Below are positions 15,797-23,051 of a stretch of 33,844 nt of DNA, piece by piece (the stretch's first letter is position 1; every line of letters begins with the position of its first letter). The stretch comes from Gemmatimonadaceae bacterium (GTDB taxonomy: Bacteria; Gemmatimonadota; Gemmatimonadetes; Gemmatimonadales; Gemmatimonadaceae). The stretch spans positions 2,104 through 35,947 of the forward strand of contig JACDCY010000017.1 in the NCBI GenBank assembly GCA_013817305.1, in the 5' to 3' direction. The translations under genes were made by a program, and so were the position numbers. A model generated the notes under the pieces. It did no database searches, was not told where the DNA came from, and worked only from the letters and a program-made list of their open reading frames with translations.

Positions 15797-16310
15797 AGCC
15801 GCGCTCTTCGCGAGCTCTGCGCCGATCTCGCGCGAGAGTCTCGCGGCGCTCGACTCCGATGTGACTGACGACGAAGTCGCGGGCGCGCTTACCGAGCTCC
15901 GCACTCAGTACGACGAGTCAGGACACGGCGTTGAGCTGATCGAGACCGGCGGTGGCTGGCAGATCCTGACGCGCGCGGAGTTTACGGACGCCATCGAGCG
16001 CGCGCAGCTCGCCAGCCGTCCGGCTCGCCTGTCAGCGGCGGCGCTCGAGACGCTCGCCATCATTGCGTACCGCCAGCCGATCGGACGCGCGGAGGTGGAG
16101 GAGATCCGGGGCGTGAACTGCGGCGCGATCCTCAAGTCGCTGCACGAGCGCGCCCTCATCGAAGTCACCGGTCGCGCCGAGGGCATGGGCAGGCCGCTGA
16201 TGTACGGCACCACTCCGGCGTTTCTGGAGCAGCTGGCCATCCGCCACCTCGACGAGCTACCACGGGCGGATGAGCTGGCGGTTGCGCTCCGTCCTGCAGC
16301 GGAGGCTTAG
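15771..16310 (+). CDS. scpB: Segregation and condensation protein B
   Basis: 179 residues from GTG 15771 inside the end of scpA. L-L-E-A-A-L-F-A-S-S-A-P-I-S opens the first winged helix. L-S-A-A-A-L-E-T-L-A-I-I-A-Y-R-Q-P-I-G-R-A-E-V-E with I-R-G-V-N forms the highly conserved second winged helix. G-R-P-L-M-Y-G-T-T-P-A-F follows. ScpB dimers bind the ScpA kleisin linker in the SMC condensin complex. Length and all landmark motifs are normal. The following gap holds a heptamer repeat array before the pseudouridine synthase. Confidence 0.97.
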   Translation: MSPLAKLLEAALFASSAPISRESLAALDSDVTDDEVAGALTELRTQYDESGHGVELIETGGGWQILTRAEFTDAIERAQLASRPARLSAAALETLAIIAYRQPIGRAEVEEIRGVNCGAILKSLHERALIEVTGRAEGMGRPLMYGTTPAFLEQLAIRHLDELPRADELAVALRPAAEA

Positions 16311-16316
16311 GTGCTA

Positions 16317-16397
16317 AGTATCAGGTATCAGGTATCAGGCGATCACTGATCACTGATTACTGATTACTGATCACTGATCACTGATTCCTGATACCTG
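16317..16397. repeat. Heptamer array GGTATCA / TGATCAC / TGATACC
   Basis: The whole scpB-rluB gap is made of 7-base units. Three AGGTATC units come first, then CGATCAC, TGATCAC, two TGATTAC, two TGATCAC, TGATTCC and TGATACC. The first and last units are reverse complements, so CAGGTATCAGG (16322-16332 or 16329-16339) pairs perfectly with CCTGATACCTG at 16387-16397. Two registers of the left arm are possible. The array ends 11 bases before the rluB ATG, so in RNA it could sequester or terminate ahead of that gene. Confidence 0.85.
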
Positions 16398-16407
16398 CTA
16401 TTCGCCC

Positions 16408-17112
16408 ATGCGCATCAATCGCGCTCTCGCCCGTTCCGGAGTGGCTTCACGTCGCGGTGCGGACGATCTGATCGCCTCCGGCCGCGTGCTCGTCAACGGC
16501 GCGCTCCCCTCGATCGGCCAGAACGTCGAGCTCGGCCGGGATGTCATCACGGTCGACGGCAAGCCGATCGCCGCCGCGGTGGAGAACAAGTGGATCGTGC
16601 TCAACAAGCCCGCCGGGGTCATGACCACGCGGAGCGACCCGGAAGGACGTGAGACCGTGTTCGACCTCGTGAAAGACGTTCCGGGCCTCACGTACGTCGG
16701 ACGTCTGGACTACATGACCGAGGGCGTGCTTCTTCTCACCACCGACGGCGAAGCGGCGAACGCTCTCACGCATCCGAGCAATGAGATCGAGCGCACCTAC
16801 GTCGCGACCGTGCGCGGCAATGCGTCGGAAGCCCTGCGCGCGGCGCGCAGAGGAGTGGAGCTCGAAGACGGAATCGTCAAGCCGCTCGACGTCGCCGCGC
16901 GGCCACTCGGGAATCGCATGTGGGAATTCGAGATCACGATCGCGGAAGGGCGCACGCGGGAAGTCCGCAGGCTGTGCGCGGCGCTCGATCTCACGGTGGA
17001 GCGCCTGGTGAGGACCGCTTTCGGTCCGGTGAAACTCGGTCGCCTCCCGTTGGGTAAGACGCGGGATCTGTCCAGCAAGGAACGGGACATCATCGCGGCG
17101 CTGTCCCGCTAA
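16408..17112 (+). CDS. 16S/23S rRNA pseudouridine synthase (RsuA/RluB family)
   Basis: 234 residues. The N-terminal S4 RNA-binding domain (M-R-I-N-R-A-L-A-R-S-G-V-A-S-R-R-G-A-D to V-L-V-N-G) is followed by the catalytic domain. There the Asp of G-R-L-D-Y-M-T-E-G-V-L-L-L-T-T-D-G is the nucleophile. N-K-P-A-G-V-M-T-T, R-T-Y-V-A-T-V and E-G-R-T-R-E-V-R-R-L-C also match. Family members isomerise a single uridine in rRNA. The location after scpAB is the common position for rluB, which acts on 23S rRNA helix 89, but RluB, RluE, RluF and RsuA cannot be separated with certainty by eye, so no symbol is given. Confidence 0.94.
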   Translation: MRINRALARSGVASRRGADDLIASGRVLVNGALPSIGQNVELGRDVITVDGKPIAAAVENKWIVLNKPAGVMTTRSDPEGRETVFDLVKDVPGLTYVGRLDYMTEGVLLLTTDGEAANALTHPSNEIERTYVATVRGNASEALRAARRGVELEDGIVKPLDVAARPLGNRMWEFEITIAEGRTREVRRLCAALDLTVERLVRTAFGPVKLGRLPLGKTRDLSSKERDIIAALSR

Positions 17113-17168
17113 CGGCGTCAATCCTGCACAGTCGCGGGGTGTAACTACACGTTCACCAGAGGAAACAC

Positions 17169-18176
17169 GTGAGCACTAACGCACCTTTGGCACACGACCG
17201 CCTCCACGACGCCGCGCCACCGGCTGGCGACACGGCGATGATCCAGAAGGTCATAGCCGAAGTGGGGAAGCGCATCGTCGGCCAGAGTTACATGGTGGAG
17301 CGGTTGATGATCAGCCTCCTTACGGGTGGCCACGTTTTGCTCGAAGGTGTGCCGGGCCTCGCCAAGACGCTGACTGTCCGTACTCTCGCGGAAACGATCA
17401 ACACTCATTTCCAGAGGATCCAGTTCACCCCCGATCTGCTTCCCGCGGACGTGATCGGGACGCAGGTATACGACCAGTCCAACGGCCAGTTCTCGGTGAA
17501 GAAGGGGCCGATTTTCGCCAACATCATTCTTGCCGACGAGATCAATCGCGCGCCAGCGAAGGTGCAGGCCGCGCTCCTCGAGGCGATGCAGGAGAAGCAG
17601 GTCACCATTGGCGGCACCACGTACGTGCTCGAGGAGCCGTTCCTCGTGCTCGCCACGCAGAACCCGATCGAGCAGGAAGGCACGTACCCGCTTCCCGAGG
17701 CGCAGGTCGACCGGTTCATGCTCAAGCTGCATGTGGGCTACCCGTCGAGGGAGGAGGAGAAGCTCGTGCTCCGCAGGATGGCCGGTGGCGAGCCCATCGC
17801 CGTCGAGCACGTTGCGTCGCCGCAGCAGATTCTCGCCGCGCGCAAGCGGATCGCCGAGCTGTACATGGACGCCCGCATCGTGGACTACATCGTGGAGATC
17901 GTCCACGCGACGAGGTATCCGGCTGAAGCAGGGCTGGCGCAGCTCGCGCCGTTGATCGAGTTCGGCGCGAGCCCGCGCGCTACGCTCTCGCTCGCGCAGG
18001 CTTCACGCGCCCACGCATTTCTGCACGGCCGCTCGTTCGTCACGCCTGACGACGTGAAGGCCATCGCCCCCGACGTGCTCCGTCACCGGGTTCTCACCAC
18101 GTATGAAGCGGAGGCGGAAGAAGTCACGAGCGACGCGATCGTCGCCCGCGTGCTCGAGGCTATCCGGGCGCCCTGA
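17169..18176 (+). CDS. MoxR-family AAA+ ATPase
   Basis: 335 residues from GTG 17169, with GAGG about six bases upstream. Walker A is G-V-P-G-L-A-K-T (about 58-65), Walker B is I-L-A-D-E-I-N-R-A-P, and sensor 1 A-T-Q-N-P-I-E-Q-E-G-T-Y-P-L-P-E-A is the MoxR hallmark. MoxR ATPases act as chaperones that mature or activate proteins carrying von Willebrand A domains. Here the gene is directly followed by DUF58 and Bat proteins with VWA folds, the classical arrangement. A 12-base dyad GTGTA-AC-TACAC lies about 20 bases before the start. It shares a single base with the next start (TGATG). Confidence 0.95.
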   Translation: MSTNAPLAHDRLHDAAPPAGDTAMIQKVIAEVGKRIVGQSYMVERLMISLLTGGHVLLEGVPGLAKTLTVRTLAETINTHFQRIQFTPDLLPADVIGTQVYDQSNGQFSVKKGPIFANIILADEINRAPAKVQAALLEAMQEKQVTIGGTTYVLEEPFLVLATQNPIEQEGTYPLPEAQVDRFMLKLHVGYPSREEEKLVLRRMAGGEPIAVEHVASPQQILAARKRIAELYMDARIVDYIVEIVHATRYPAEAGLAQLAPLIEFGASPRATLSLAQASRAHAFLHGRSFVTPDDVKAIAPDVLRHRVLTTYEAEAEEVTSDAIVARVLEAIRAP

Positions 18177-19192
18177 TGTTCCGCGGCCGCGGACGTGCGG
18201 ACACAACGGTGCTGGACGAGGCGGGTGGTGCGAGGGGTCGCAGGCCGCGTCTTAGCGCGAAGCGCGTAGCGGCCGAAGCACCCCTCGCACCACCCGCCTC
18301 GCGCACGACACCCTCGAAGGAAATTCTCAGACAGGTCAAGCTGCTCGAGCTCCGCACGCGCGGGCTGGTCAACTCGCTGTTCGTCGGCGAATATCGCTCA
18401 GTCTTCAAGGGCCAGGGGATGGAGTTCTCCGAGGTGCGGGAATACCAGCCCGGCGACGAGGTACGGTCCATCGACTGGAACGTCACTGCGCGCATGGGAA
18501 GGCCGTACATCAAGCGGTATATCGAGGAGCGCGAGCTCACGGTCATGCTCGCCGTCGATCTTTCCGGCTCCGAGCAGTTCGGAACGGTGCGCCGGTTCAA
18601 GAGCGAGGCGGCGAGCGAGCTGGCAGCGGTTCTCGCGATGTCGGCCGTCCGCAACAACGATCGCGTAGGCATCGTGCTGTTCACGGACCGGATCGAGCAC
18701 GTGGTTCCACCGCGCAAGGGACGGCGGCACGTGTTGAGGATCATTCGCGACCTGCTCGCATTCGAGCCGCAAGGCACGGGCACCGACATCTCCGCGACGC
18801 TGGAGTACGTCTCGCGCATGCTCTCGCAGAAGTCGATCATCTTCATCGTCTCTGATTTTCTCGCGCCCGGCATCGAGCATTCCCTCAAGCTCCTCGCGCA
18901 GCGGCACGACGTCGTCGCCGTCACGATCGAGGATCCGGGCGAGCGCGATCTGCCGGACGTAGGCCTCGCGCGCTTCACCGATCCGGAGACGGGCGAGACC
19001 CTGAGCATAGACACGAGCTCGGGCGGGGTGCGCAGCGCATACGCGTCCGCGGTCGGCGCGGAGCGTGAGGAGAGGAAACACCTCCTCCGCCGCCTCTCGA
19101 TCGACGAGATAGCGGTGGCGACGCCGGAGAACGTCATCCACCCGCTGATCAAGTTCTTTCGCACCCGCGAAACGAAGGCCCGCCGCCGGTGA
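18176..19192 (+). CDS. DUF58 / VWA-like protein with a palindrome-encoded N-terminal insert
   Basis: 338 residues. The core begins at E-I-L-R-Q-V-K-L-L-E-L-R-T-R-G near residue 48 and carries G-E-Y-R-S-V-F-K-G-Q-G-M-E-F-S-E-V-R-E-Y-Q-P-G-D-E-V-R-S-I-D-W-N, the DUF58 signature. It then has a VWA-type fold with D-L-S-G-S at the metal site and T-G-T-D-I. Residues 14-42 (Arg/Ala/Pro/Gly-rich) are translated from the palindrome at 18217-18301 and have no counterpart expected in the family. No in-frame ATG or GTG follows the palindrome before the core, so ATG 18176 must be used and the hairpin is part of the reading frame. The partner is MoxR; the pair is thought to assemble membrane or periplasmic complexes. 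Confidence 0.93.
   Translation: MFRGRGRADTTVLDEAGGARGRRPRLSAKRVAAEAPLAPPASRTTPSKEILRQVKLLELRTRGLVNSLFVGEYRSVFKGQGMEFSEVREYQPGDEVRSIDWNVTARMGRPYIKRYIEERELTVMLAVDLSGSEQFGTVRRFKSEAASELAAVLAMSAVRNNDRVGIVLFTDRIEHVVPPRKGRRHVLRIIRDLLAFEPQGTGTDISATLEYVSRMLSQKSIIFIVSDFLAPGIEHSLKLLAQRHDVVAVTIEDPGERDLPDVGLARFTDPETGETLSIDTSSGGVRSAYASAVGAEREERKHLLRRLSIDEIAVATPENVIHPLIKFFRTRETKARRR
18217..18301. repeat. Variable-arm palindrome, copy 2 (inside the DUF58 gene)
   Basis: Perfect 22-base inverted repeats at 18217-18238 and 18280-18301 flank a 41-base centre. That centre holds a GGCCGC/GCGGCC stem and the core GTCTTA-GCGC-GAA-GCGC-GTA at 18249-18268, placed exactly mid-element. Compared with copy 1 the apical stem is longer by two base pairs, changed on both sides together (GC..GC to GCGC..GCGC). 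Arms have no sequence similarity to those of copy 1. Total lengths are similar (85 and 81). It is translated in frame as residues 14-42 of the DUF58 protein. Confidence 0.88.
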
Positions 19193-20148
19193 TCGCACTC
19201 GGCTTGCTGTTCCTCCAGGCGGCCAGCGCTCAACCGCCGCAGGCGCCGCGACCCGTGTCCGTCCCGGTCCGCATCGGCGTCGACGTCACGCCGGACACGG
19301 TGACGGTCGGCGACCGGTTCACCGTCATCGTCAGAGTTCGCGCGCCGGCGGGCTCGACGATCGAGTTTCCCGCGAGCACGGATTCCGCCGCGAAAGTTGA
19401 CCTCTCGTCGGCGCCCGCTATCGCCGAGCCAAGGCCGGTGCCCGCGACGACCTCAGGCTCGCCGCCGGAGATGGAGCAGGTCGCGGCGTACCGCATGGCT
19501 GCCTGGGACATCGGCGCGCAATCGCTCGGCCTCGCCAACGTCATTGTTCGATCAGGCGTTGCCGAACGCAGCGTTCCGCTCGTGTCGTACGAGGTGTTCG
19601 TGCGGAGTGTGCTCCCGGCGGATACGACTCTGCACGTTCCCAAGCCCGCTCGCGATGTCCTGGCCTTCGCGTATCCGCGGTGGTTGAAGTGGCTGCTTCT
19701 GGCGCTCGGGATACTCCTTGCCGCGCTCCTCGCATGGTGGCTCTGGCGGATTTACAAGAGATGGAAGAGCAGGCCGGTGCATCCGGCGGCGTTCGCGCAG
19801 CGCGAATTCCACCGGATCGAGAAGCTCGGCCTGCCCGATAAGGACCAGGGCGCGCTGCATGTCGCGCTGATGACGGACGTGCTGCGCGCATACCTGGCGG
19901 CCAGGGCGGAAGGCGTCCGCGAGAGCCAGACGAGCACGGAGCTCGTGACCGCCACCAGCGCGGGCGGCCTGCTTGATTCGGAATGGAGCCGGGGACTCGA
20001 GGAGCTGCTGCACCAGACTGATCTCGCGAAGTTCGCGGCGTGGAGAGTGGACGCCGCAAGGGCGCGGGAGCTGGGCGCCGAAGCGCGGACGATAGTGGAG
20101 CGCGCAGAAAGCAGCTACGCGGATCTCGAGACGAAGAAGGCGGCGTGA
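19189..20148 (+). CDS. BatD-like membrane-anchored protein of the Bat operon
   Basis: 319 residues from a GTG overlapping the DUF58 stop. Residues 1-14 form a signal peptide ending S-A-Q. Residues about 25-150 form a beta-rich extracytoplasmic domain (V-T-P-D-T-V-T-V-G-D-R-F-T-V-I-V-R-V is typical of Ig-like BatD segments). A single membrane helix (W-L-L-L-A-L-G-I-L-L-A-A-L-L-A-W-W-L-W) lies near 165-187. A helical cytoplasmic tail of about 130 residues follows. The gene sits between DUF58 and batA, as batD or DUF4381-type genes do. It probably anchors or senses for the VWA proteins at the inner membrane. The exact family name is uncertain because sequence conservation is low. Confidence 0.75.
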   Translation: MIALGLLFLQAASAQPPQAPRPVSVPVRIGVDVTPDTVTVGDRFTVIVRVRAPAGSTIEFPASTDSAAKVDLSSAPAIAEPRPVPATTSGSPPEMEQVAAYRMAAWDIGAQSLGLANVIVRSGVAERSVPLVSYEVFVRSVLPADTTLHVPKPARDVLAFAYPRWLKWLLLALGILLAALLAWWLWRIYKRWKSRPVHPAAFAQREFHRIEKLGLPDKDQGALHVALMTDVLRAYLAARAEGVRESQTSTELVTATSAGGLLDSEWSRGLEELLHQTDLAKFAAWRVDAARARELGAEARTIVERAESSYADLETKKAA

Positions 20149-21134
20149 CCTTCGACTCCATCCAGTTCTACACGCCCTGGGCGTTCGTCCTGCTGCTGCT
20201 GCTGCCGGTCTGGTGGGTGCTGCGCCGCAAACGCCGCCCTTCGGCGATCGTTTTTTCCCGTACGAGCGTGCTCGCTCTGGGGCCGCGCACTGGCGAGCGT
20301 ATCACGCGGGCGATGTTCATTCTGCGGAACGTCGCGCTTGCCGCGCTGGTTGTGGCCATCGCCCGGCCGCGGTCGACAGCGCGCGTGGAGAATGTCACGA
20401 GCGAAGGCATCAACATCGCCCTCGCCGTTGACCTCTCGAGCTCCATGCTCGCCGAGGATTTCAGGCCGCAGAATCGACTCGCGGTTGCCAAGGCGCGGCT
20501 CAAGGAGTTCATCGCCGCCCGCGAGTCGGACCGAATCGCGCTGATCGCATTTGCGGGCGAAGCGCTCACCCAGGTGCCGCTCACCACGGACTATCCGATC
20601 CTCATGCAAGCCGTGGACAACCTGCAGGCGGGACAGCTGGAAGACGGTACCGCGATCGGGCTCGGAATTGCCACGGCTGCCAACCGGCTGCGCGACGCGC
20701 CCGGCCGCTCTCGCGTGATGATCGTGATGACCGACGGTGTCAACAATCGCGGGAGCATCGACCCTCGTACGGCCGCGCGCGCCGCCAGCGTATACGGAAT
20801 AAGGATCTACGCGATCGGTGTTGGCACGGTAGGCATGGCACCGGTGCCCGTCGGGCGGGGCCCGGGCGGGCTTATCTATGAGCGCCAGCCCGTACGAATC
20901 GATGAAGCTCTGTTGACCGAAGTCGCGACGATGACGGGCGGCCGCTACTTCCGCGCCCGGGACGGCGCGGCATTGCGGCGCGTGTACGAGCAGATCGATC
21001 GACTGGAAAGAACGACAGTCCAATCCCGATCCTACGTGCAGTACAGCGAGCTGTTCCGCATGCCGCTCGGACTGGGCTTGCTCGCATTTCTAGGCGAGCT
21101 GACGCTGCTCGCTCGGCGGGCTCCTATCCCATGA
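20145..21134 (+). CDS. batA: BatA-like VWA domain membrane protein
   Basis: 329 residues from GTG 20145, overlapping the previous stop. The open frame runs back to 20040, but only inside the upstream gene. Two membrane helices come first: F-V-L-L-L-L-L-P-V-W-W-V-L near residue 12 and I-L-R-N-V-A-L-A-A-L-V-V-A-I-A near 58. The VWA domain has a complete metal-site D-L-S-S-S-M, the Thr in T-A-I-G and the Asp in M-T-D-G-V-N-N. A third helix (L-G-L-G-L-L-A-F-L-G-E-L-T-L-L) closes the protein. This is the BatA layout, with the VWA domain facing the periplasm. BatA and BatB are proposed to form a complex linked to stress tolerance; the precise role is unsettled in the family. Confidence 0.9.
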   Translation: MTFDSIQFYTPWAFVLLLLLPVWWVLRRKRRPSAIVFSRTSVLALGPRTGERITRAMFILRNVALAALVVAIARPRSTARVENVTSEGINIALAVDLSSSMLAEDFRPQNRLAVAKARLKEFIAARESDRIALIAFAGEALTQVPLTTDYPILMQAVDNLQAGQLEDGTAIGLGIATAANRLRDAPGRSRVMIVMTDGVNNRGSIDPRTAARAASVYGIRIYAIGVGTVGMAPVPVGRGPGGLIYERQPVRIDEALLTEVATMTGGRYFRARDGAALRRVYEQIDRLERTTVQSRSYVQYSELFRMPLGLGLLAFLGELTLLARRAPIP

Positions 21135-22825
21135 TGCCCGTTCCGTTTCAGCTGCCGTGGGCGCTCGCGCTCGCCGTGGTGCTGGCCGCGGGCACGGCCT
21201 GGCTGCTCGTCTACTCGCGGCGGAGAAGGAATGCGCGGCTGGCGCGTCTCGGCACGCCGGAGATGATTGCGCGGCTCGCGCCCGGCGCGCTACTACGACA
21301 GTCGCGTCTCGGGATAGTGATCGGCACGCTGGCTGTCTTGCTGGCCGGACTCGCGTTCGCTGGCCCGCGCTGGGGGTTCGAGCGAACCGTGGTCCGCCAG
21401 AGTGGAATCGACATGGTGCTTGCGCTCGACGCGTCCGCGTCGATGCTCGCGACCGACGAAGCGCCGAACAGATTGGAGGCAATGAAGAACGAAGTGCGCC
21501 GGCTGCGCGCGAGCGGGAGAGGGAACCGCGTGGCGCTCATAGCCTTCGCTGGACGCAGCTACGTGTTGACTCCGCTCACGATCGATGACGGAGGGCTGGA
21601 TCTCTTTCTCGATAACCTGGACCCGAGCGTGGTCGGACAGGCGGGAAGCTCGCTCGCTCCGCCGCTGCGGCAGGCGACCGCGCTGCTGTCGCTGAGCAAG
21701 TCGCCGGGCGACAAGGCGGTCGTTCTCATGAGTGACGGCGAAGGCTTCGAAGACGCCGACGCAGTAGTCGATGCCGCCGAGAAGGCGCGCAAGGCTGGGA
21801 TATCGGTCATCACCGTCGGCTTCGGCACGCGCCAGGGGTCGACCATTCCCGTGACGGAGAACGGGCGCGTGTCGGTCAAGCGGGACGACGCCGGCGCGGT
21901 TGTGACGACCCGTTACGAGCCCGCGCTGCTGCAGGAAGCAGCGCGCGTTGCCCGCGGAACCTTTGTCGCCGCTGACGCAGGCGACCGGGTAGCGTCCATC
22001 GTGCGAGCGCTGTCGCAGCTCAAGGCCGAGCAGCGCAGCGTGGCGAATCGGGAGAATCTCGCGCACCGCTACCAGTTCTTTCTGCTTCCCGCTTTTCTGC
22101 TGCTCGTGCTCGACGCTCTTATGCCCGTTCTCGCTTCGGGTCGCCGCCGCAGGCTGCGGACGTTCGTTTCGACGCTGCCGGACCGGGTGCGGCCGCGCGG
22201 CTTCGGGGCGAGCGCGTCGCGCGCGCGCAGGCGGGCGGCAGGAACGGCCGGCGTCGCGGCCGCGCTCCTGCTGATTCTGTCCGGATGCCGGCAGCTATTC
22301 CCTGACCCAACCCTCGACAACTACAACGCGGGGACGAAGGAGCTTCAGCGGGGTTCGCTGGGCAGAGCCGAGCCGCTGCTCAGGATGATTCTGGAGAGCC
22401 AGCGCCAAGAGATCGCGTGGAGAGGTGAGTTCAACATGGGGCTCGTGCATCTCAAGCGGGGTCTCGCGCTCCAGCGCGATTCCGCGGACCCTCCGCTCGA
22501 CAGCGCGCTGGTCCATTACAGGATCGCTCTCAGGCGCCGGCCCGACGTGTTCGACGCCAAGTGGAACTACGAGCTCGCGCTGCGAAAGCGCGACGGCGGC
22601 GGGGGGGGAGGGGGAGGTGGTGGAGGCGGCGGAGGCGGCGGCGGAGCCAGCCCTCAGCCGGATCCGGCGCAGGGAACGCCTAGCATCGCTCCGCGCCCCG
22701 CGAACGGACTGAACGTGGACCAGGCGAGCGGAATTCTCGATGCCGCCGCAGAAGAAGAGCAGGACGTCCAGGGCAACAAGACCCGGCGAAGCGTCCCGCA
22801 GAATCCGAGGGGGAAGGACTGGTAG
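21131..22825 (+). CDS. BatB-BatC fusion: VWA protein with lipobox-like junction, TPR and poly-Gly
   Basis: 564 residues. The first 340 form a BatB protein: two N-terminal helices, VWA with D-A-S-A-S-M and M-S-D-G-E-G, and a third helix F-F-L-L-P-A-F-L-L-L-V-L-D-A. After a basic linker comes V-A-A-A-L-L-L-I-L-S-G-C, which looks like a lipoprotein signal (L-S-G-C) now inside the chain. TPR-like repeats follow (Y-N-A-G-T-K-E-L-Q-R-G-S, F-N-M-G-L-V-H-L-K-R-G, W-N-Y-E-L-A-L-R-K-R), then 17 consecutive Gly. The C-terminus has V-D-Q-A-S-G-I-L-D-A-A-A-E-E-E and ends G-K-D-W, as in BatC. It appears to be batB and batC joined in one frame. If sequencing of the junction were wrong, two genes would result. 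Confidence 0.85.
   Translation: MMPVPFQLPWALALAVVLAAGTAWLLVYSRRRRNARLARLGTPEMIARLAPGALLRQSRLGIVIGTLAVLLAGLAFAGPRWGFERTVVRQSGIDMVLALDASASMLATDEAPNRLEAMKNEVRRLRASGRGNRVALIAFAGRSYVLTPLTIDDGGLDLFLDNLDPSVVGQAGSSLAPPLRQATALLSLSKSPGDKAVVLMSDGEGFEDADAVVDAAEKARKAGISVITVGFGTRQGSTIPVTENGRVSVKRDDAGAVVTTRYEPALLQEAARVARGTFVAADAGDRVASIVRALSQLKAEQRSVANRENLAHRYQFFLLPAFLLLVLDALMPVLASGRRRRLRTFVSTLPDRVRPRGFGASASRARRRAAGTAGVAAALLLILSGCRQLFPDPTLDNYNAGTKELQRGSLGRAEPLLRMILESQRQEIAWRGEFNMGLVHLKRGLALQRDSADPPLDSALVHYRIALRRRPDVFDAKWNYELALRKRDGGGGGGGGGGGGGGGGGASPQPDPAQGTPSIAPRPANGLNVDQASGILDAAAEEEQDVQGNKTRRSVPQNPRGKDW
22595..22645 (+). repeat. Poly-glycine codon tract with an eight-G run
   Basis: Seventeen consecutive GGN codons encode glycine. 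22601-22608 is eight G in a row, followed by A, five G, A and further G pairs. Such tracts are prone to replication slippage, and the G-rich strand can form a quadruplex. A one-base change here would remove the BatC-like C-terminus. Confidence 0.9.
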
Positions 22826-22832
22826 TGTTTTC

Positions 22833-23033
22833 AGCGACTGCGAATTGAGGATCGAGGGCTTTGCGGCCTCAGGACCGACTACAATCGAGAATCGACGATT
22901 AAGCGAGGATTGCGGACAACGGGCCGTGCAGTTCCCCGTCTTCCGCTCATCCTCTTTCCTCAATTAATCGCAGATCCGCAATGGCTGTTGGTCCTGAGGC
23001 CGCAAAGTCCTCAATCCTCAATTCGCAGTCGCT
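22833..23033. repeat. 44-bp inverted repeat with heptamer units, batBC-mutL gap
   Basis: Arms 22833-22876 and 22990-23033 are reverse complements over 44 bases with two mismatches; the loop is 113 bases. The sequence is organised in 7-base units. The right arm reads AGTCCTC, AATCCTC, AATTCGC, AGTCGCT (23006-23033). The loop reads CAATCGA, GAATCGA, CGATTAA, GCGAGGA, TTGCGGA (22882-22916), with complementary TTAATCG and TCCGCAA units further right. The element fills most of the 226-base gap. It contains no ORF with family resemblance. Confidence 0.85.
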
Positions 23034-23051
23034 AACAGCGTAGTTTTCAGT

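Noticed and set aside
16317-16397. Possible CRISPR array in the scpB-rluB gap
   Set aside because: The repeats are 7 bases long and directly adjoining, without spacers, and no cas gene is nearby.
17139-17150. GTGTA-AC-TACAC dyad before moxR as an operator
   Set aside because: A 5-bp dyad is too short to support without a second copy or a regulator nearby.
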